Shown in pieces: positions 61,023-64,000 of a stretch of 64,000 nucleotides of DNA. How positions within the stretch are numbered: the stretch's first letter is position 1; every line of letters begins with the position of its first letter. Under the pieces are notes generated by a model that was not told where the DNA came from, did no database searches, and worked only from the letters and a program-made list of their open reading frames with translations. This stretch comes from Chromatiaceae bacterium (GTDB taxonomy: Bacteria; Pseudomonadota; Gammaproteobacteria; Chromatiales; Chromatiaceae), in assembly GCA_027078745.1 (NCBI GenBank), contig JALWWO010000002.1:1-64000 (forward strand), written 5' to 3'. The position numbers and the translations under genes were made by a program.

Positions 61023-61029
61023 TTCGGAC

Positions 61030-61848
61030 ATGGTCATTTTCCCTAGCGATCCACCGGTATTGCGCGTCCTGCAACTGAGTGATCTGCACCTCTTCGGCAG
61101 CGCGGGTCAGCGCTTGCTGGGTCAGGATACCCGACTTACCTTCAGTGCCGTGCTTTCCTGGGCACAACAGACCCATTGGCCGGTGGATCTACTGTTGTTC
61201 ACGGGAGATCTGATCCAAGACGAAAATCCTGAGAGCTATAGCTATCTGGAGCAACAGCTCGTGAATCTGAGCATTCCTTGCTATGGGTTGCTGGGCAATC
61301 ATGATCTACCCGAACTCATGGAAATCGGTTTCACCCGATCTGTGCTGCGCATGGAAGACAGCTTGCAGATCGGCGGTTGGCAGTTCATTTTTCTCAACTC
61401 TCGGATCCCTGGGCGGGTGGGCGGCTATCTGAGCTCGGGCGAACTGACCAAGCTGCGACAAGCGTTACACGCGCATTCCCAATTGCCTACCCTAGTCTGT
61501 CTCCATCATCAGCCAGTATCCATTGGTAGCCAGTGGCTAGACGCCATCGGCTTGGGGAACCCTGAGGCCTTCTTCGCTTGTATCGACGAGCATCCCCAAG
61601 TGCGGGGCGTTCTCTGGGGGCATATCCATCAGGCGTTTCAGCGTTCACGCAAGGGAGTAGCTTTGCTAGGGACCCCCTCCACCTGCATTCAATTTCTGCC
61701 GGGCAGCCAGCAGTTCACCTTGGACGCCCGCACCCCGGGCTTTCGATGGCTGCACCTCTACCCGGACGGCCGCTTGGAAACCGGCATCGAGCGGATCCCT
61801 GCCTATCCGGATCCCCTGGAGCTGCATCCCCGAGCAGGGGGTTATTGA
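61030..61848 (+). CDS. cpdA: 3',5'-cyclic-AMP phosphodiesterase CpdA-type
   Basis: 272-residue calcineurin-like metallophosphoesterase with all metal motifs: 'QLSDLHLF', 'LLFTGDLIQDE', 'GLLGNHD', 'LHHQP' and 'GHIHQAF' (about 198-204). The close match to CpdA/Icc suggests cAMP hydrolysis. It follows bamE by 7 nt and its 3' end overlaps the convergent Kunitz gene by 7 nt. Confidence 0.88.
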   Translation: MVIFPSDPPVLRVLQLSDLHLFGSAGQRLLGQDTRLTFSAVLSWAQQTHWPVDLLLFTGDLIQDENPESYSYLEQQLVNLSIPCYGLLGNHDLPELMEIGFTRSVLRMEDSLQIGGWQFIFLNSRIPGRVGGYLSSGELTKLRQALHAHSQLPTLVCLHHQPVSIGSQWLDAIGLGNPEAFFACIDEHPQVRGVLWGHIHQAFQRSRKGVALLGTPSTCIQFLPGSQQFTLDARTPGFRWLHLYPDGRLETGIERIPAYPDPLELHPRAGGY

Positions 61849-62108
61849 TTCGGCGCGCCGGCCACGCAGGCGGCTTCACAGGCGGCCCGAGACCGGAAGG
61901 GCACCCGACCCTTGCAACCGCCGTAATAGAACCGTCGGCAACGATTGCTGGGATAATCGTAATAATATCGAGCTTCCCGACCGTCGCAGGGGCCAGGGTC
62001 CGGTTTGTCCAAACAGTGGACGGGTAGGACCTTCTCTTTATTGTAGGAGCTGCCACAGCCATTCAGCAGCACCACGAGCGCAAGGCCTGCTAGCACAGAT
62101 TTTCCCAT
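61842..62108 (-). CDS. Kunitz/BPTI-domain lipoprotein
   Basis: 88 residues: lipoprotein signal ending LNGC (Cys about 18), a short linker, then a single Kunitz domain (about 32-84). Six cysteines have the BPTI spacing x8, x15, x7, x11, x3 (BPTI itself: x8, x15, x7, x12, x3), with the conserved 'RYYYD', 'FYYGGCKG' and 'AACEAAC'. The residue after the second cysteine, which contacts the target protease S1 pocket, is Asp instead of Lys/Arg. This is a typically animal inhibitor fold that occurs only sporadically in bacteria. Cotranscribed with the P-loop gene upstream (11-nt gap). Target unknown. Confidence 0.9.
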   Translation of the reverse strand: MGKSVLAGLALVVLLNGCGSSYNKEKVLPVHCLDKPDPGPCDGREARYYYDYPSNRCRRFYYGGCKGRVPFRSRAACEAACVAGAPNQ

Positions 62109-62119
62109 GAAGTGCTCCC

Positions 62120-62965
62120 TTAGAGTTTGATTTCCACCCCCCCCAGATATAGGAGGATGGTATCCACTGCCTTTTCCAGGGGTTCTCTGAGCGACTCGGA
62201 GAACAGATGCTGGCGATCGATGCCCTCCACCCAACCGAAGAGGGAATGACGCAGTTCTTCCGCTGTGCGCACGCTCTGATGAATGTCAAAGAGCAAGCGT
62301 TCATATTCGCTGCGGGTGGGACTCGTCCCTAGGGCATCGAACACTTGATCCAGGGCTTCCATCATGGGGGCCGCCCGTTCCGCTAAACCGAAATCTGCCG
62401 GCCGATAGCTTATCTTTCGGCTGGAGATCGCGGGAACCCAGATGCGGAAGCTGTGCTTCTGCAAGGAATGGTAGAGGGGCTTTTCCGAAATCAGGAAAAC
62501 CAGCAGATATTTGAGGTTGGCATAGTGCGTCGTTCCCCGAAAGTGCCATTCTCCCGAGAGTAGGAAGCGATAGAGTCGGATGTGTTCCCGAAAATCCGCT
62601 TCCTGCAATTGATCCAAGATGATGACGGTATCTTCTCCCTCGCTCCGGGCACAAGCTTCGCTCATGCGGCAATCGAGGACATCAATAGGTGCCTCTTCCC
62701 GTCCCTGAGGATCTTTAGAAGGGGGTAGACGCACTTCCGGCGGCGGAGGCTTGCGCTCGGAATAATCATGGTAGATCACATGGGGATAGCCCAAAGCTTG
62801 GGCCAGCGCGGTGGCAAAGGCTGTTTTTCTGCGGCCAGCATCCCCCTGGATGTTGAGGGTGCGGATGCCAGCAAAGGGTCCCTGCAACAAGCATTGCACC
62901 TGATATTCATAGTCTTCGTTCGACTCAAAGCCACAATCTGCCATGCGTTCCCGTAGATTTTTCAT
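62120..62965 (-). CDS. P-loop ATPase-like protein of unknown function
   Basis: 281 residues. A Walker A-like GDAGRRKT (41-48) in which the glycine before the lysine is Arg, a possible Walker B 'TVIILDQLQEAD' (about 112-123), and a helical C-terminus. It may be an AAA-like or regulatory NTPase with an altered nucleotide site. It stands at the head of the Kunitz-lipoprotein pair and is divergent from the NapC-type gene. I do not recognise the family. Confidence 0.65.
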   Translation of the reverse strand: MKNLRERMADCGFESNEDYEYQVQCLLQGPFAGIRTLNIQGDAGRRKTAFATALAQALGYPHVIYHDYSERKPPPPEVRLPPSKDPQGREEAPIDVLDCRMSEACARSEGEDTVIILDQLQEADFREHIRLYRFLLSGEWHFRGTTHYANLKYLLVFLISEKPLYHSLQKHSFRIWVPAISSRKISYRPADFGLAERAAPMMEALDQVFDALGTSPTRSEYERLLFDIHQSVRTAEELRHSLFGWVEGIDRQHLFSESLREPLEKAVDTILLYLGGVEIKL

Positions 62966-63153
62966 GGCTTCTCTCCGCGCTGCTCAGTACCCTATTCCGG
63001 ATTTGACAAGGAGATCTGTTCTTGGCAAGAAGGGGTCAATATTCTAAAATTCCCCCCTCTATAATGCAGTGAATAACAACAGTCCGGTGGGATTTCTCAT
63101 CGGAGGCTCGGGCATGGATCCGGGCAGAAAATTATCATCAGGAGAGGAGTACG

Positions 63154-63705
63154 ATGGGGCAGACCAACGGTGCTTCCCGACGGAAATACTATGTCGTCGG
63201 GCTGATCATCTTCCTTGCTGGCATCGCCTTCGCCGGTCTTTTCAATCTGGGCATCGCCTACACGAATGAAATGGCGTTCTGCACGAGCTGCCATTCCATG
63301 AAGACCAATCTGGAGGAGTACAAGGAAACCGTCCACTATAAGAATGCTTCCGGTGTGCAGGCGACTTGTGCCGACTGCCACGTACCCAAGCAATTTCTGC
63401 CCAAGATGCTCGCCAAGATCATGGCAGCCAAGGATGTATACCATGAAATTCTAGGCACCATCGACACGCCGGAAAAATATGAAGCACGTCGCTGGGAGAT
63501 GGCCAATCGGGTCTGGGCAAAGATGAAGGCAACGGATTCTCGGGAATGCAGAAGTTGCCATCAGTTTGAAAACATGGATTTGACCGAACAGAGCCGAACT
63601 GCCCGCAGCCGCCACGGCAATGCGCCCGATGCCGGCAAGACCTGCATCGACTGCCACAAGGGCATCGCTCATGAAGAACCCGATGAGCCCGAAGAGGAGG
63701 AGTGA
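63154..63705 (+). CDS. NapC/NirT-type tetrahaem cytochrome c
   Basis: 183 residues: N-terminal membrane anchor (about 12-34) and four CXXCH sites at 43-47, 72-76, 132-136 and 164-168, with an acidic tail. NapC/NirT proteins accept electrons from quinol and pass them to periplasmic reductases; here they could serve NirS or one of the octahaem cytochromes 10-14 kb away, though linkage is not proven. Followed two bases later by an ankyrin protein gene, which suggests coupling. Confidence 0.93.
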   Translation: MGQTNGASRRKYYVVGLIIFLAGIAFAGLFNLGIAYTNEMAFCTSCHSMKTNLEEYKETVHYKNASGVQATCADCHVPKQFLPKMLAKIMAAKDVYHEILGTIDTPEKYEARRWEMANRVWAKMKATDSRECRSCHQFENMDLTEQSRTARSRHGNAPDAGKTCIDCHKGIAHEEPDEPEEEE

Positions 63706-63707
63706 GC

Positions 63708-64000
63708 GTGCAGAATCTTCCCCAGCGTCCATCAAGGTTTTTTCCCCAGATGCGCCTTTCCTGGATGCTCTCTTTGATCCTGCTTCTGGGTATCCATGCA
63801 TTGGCGGGAGAAAGCGAGCTGGAAAAGGAACTGCGCATGGCTGCCGCTATCGGGGATACGGAAACCATCGAACGACTGCTTGATCAGGGGGTACCCGTGG
63901 ACGCCGCCAATCGGTTTGGGAAAACCGCCCTCATGATGGCAGTGGAAGGAGACAACATGGAGGCGGTAGCCCTCTTGCTCGCTCGAGGGGCGGATGTGAA
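63708..64000 (+). CDS. Ankyrin-repeat periplasmic protein (partial)
   Basis: 97 codons present; the gene continues past the window end. GTG start at 63708, preceded by GAGGAGG in the end of the cytochrome gene. Signal peptide (about 15-34, [15 protein letters not shown]), then ankyrin repeats: '[19 protein letters not shown]', '[16 protein letters not shown]'. Likely a periplasmic protein-interaction module expressed with the NapC-type cytochrome. Confidence 0.88.
   Translation, partial: MQNLPQRPSRFFPQMRLSWMLSLILLLGIHALAGESELEKELRMAAAIGDTETIERLLDQGVPVDAANRFGKTALMMAVEGDNMEAVALLLARGADV

Overview
The window reads as chromosomal DNA of a gammaproteobacterium. The evidence is the EF-P/EpmA/EpmB beta-lysylation set, the cspD-clpS-clpA and fur-bamE neighbourhoods, nadK next to recN sequence, a FimX-like c-di-GMP receptor, GlnRS, and a delta-class carbonic anhydrase of the type found in chemolithotrophic gammaproteobacteria. 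Cytochrome cd1 nitrite reductase, an octaheme HAO-type cytochrome, an octaheme tetrathionate-reductase-type cytochrome and a NapC-type tetraheme protein point to anaerobic or low-oxygen nitrogen/sulfur-compound respiration. I do not name a genus. No rRNA, tRNA, CRISPR array or intact insertion sequence was recognised.

Layout. 0.3-1.5 kb: Alvin-type ferredoxin and a Tim44-domain protein. 1.5-11.4 kb (minus strand): an operon of ClpV-type ATPase and a Gld-type ABC transporter (ATPase, permease, GldG-like, DUF4340). The ATPase and permease genes are split by a 3.4-kb, lower-GC insert carrying an AstE/aspartoacylase-family deacylase and a full-length prokaryotic Argonaute with an apparently intact DEDD site. 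A 28-bp imperfect direct repeat, derived from the ATPase 3' end, flanks the insert. 11.8-24 kb: a secreted PPC-like protein, an FNR-type regulator, PEPCK, a DHH protein, argG, the EF-P modification locus, a FimX-like protein and a ParA ATPase. 24-28.5 kb: clpA, clpS, a cold-shock gene and icd. 28.5-31.1 kb: btuFCD-type importer. 31.2-36.6 kb: a Pst phosphate operon with two complementary-degenerate PstB subunits and a PhoU fused to a dead LMW-phosphatase domain. 36.8-46.3 kb: trpS, M50 protease, glnS, a glycosyltransferase-like protein, zwf, delta carbonic anhydrase, cysM. 46.4-52.7 kb: respiratory cytochromes, with an FNR/DNR box between the divergent octaheme cytochrome and nirS. 53.4-53.7 kb: a cytochrome c fragment. 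53.7-58.8 kb: hrcA-grpE-dnaK-dnaJ with CIRCE, a sigma70-type promoter and a sigma32-like promoter. 58.9-64 kb: nadK, a truncated recN, fur, bamE, cpdA, a Kunitz-domain lipoprotein, a P-loop protein, a NapC-type cytochrome, and an ankyrin protein running off the end.

The items most worth follow-up are the Argonaute/deacylase insertion with its in-frame 33-bp tandem repeat inside PIWI, the predicted heterodimeric PstB pair with one consensus and one degenerate ATP site, the PhoU-pseudophosphatase fusion, and the loss of recN after its first ~30 codons.
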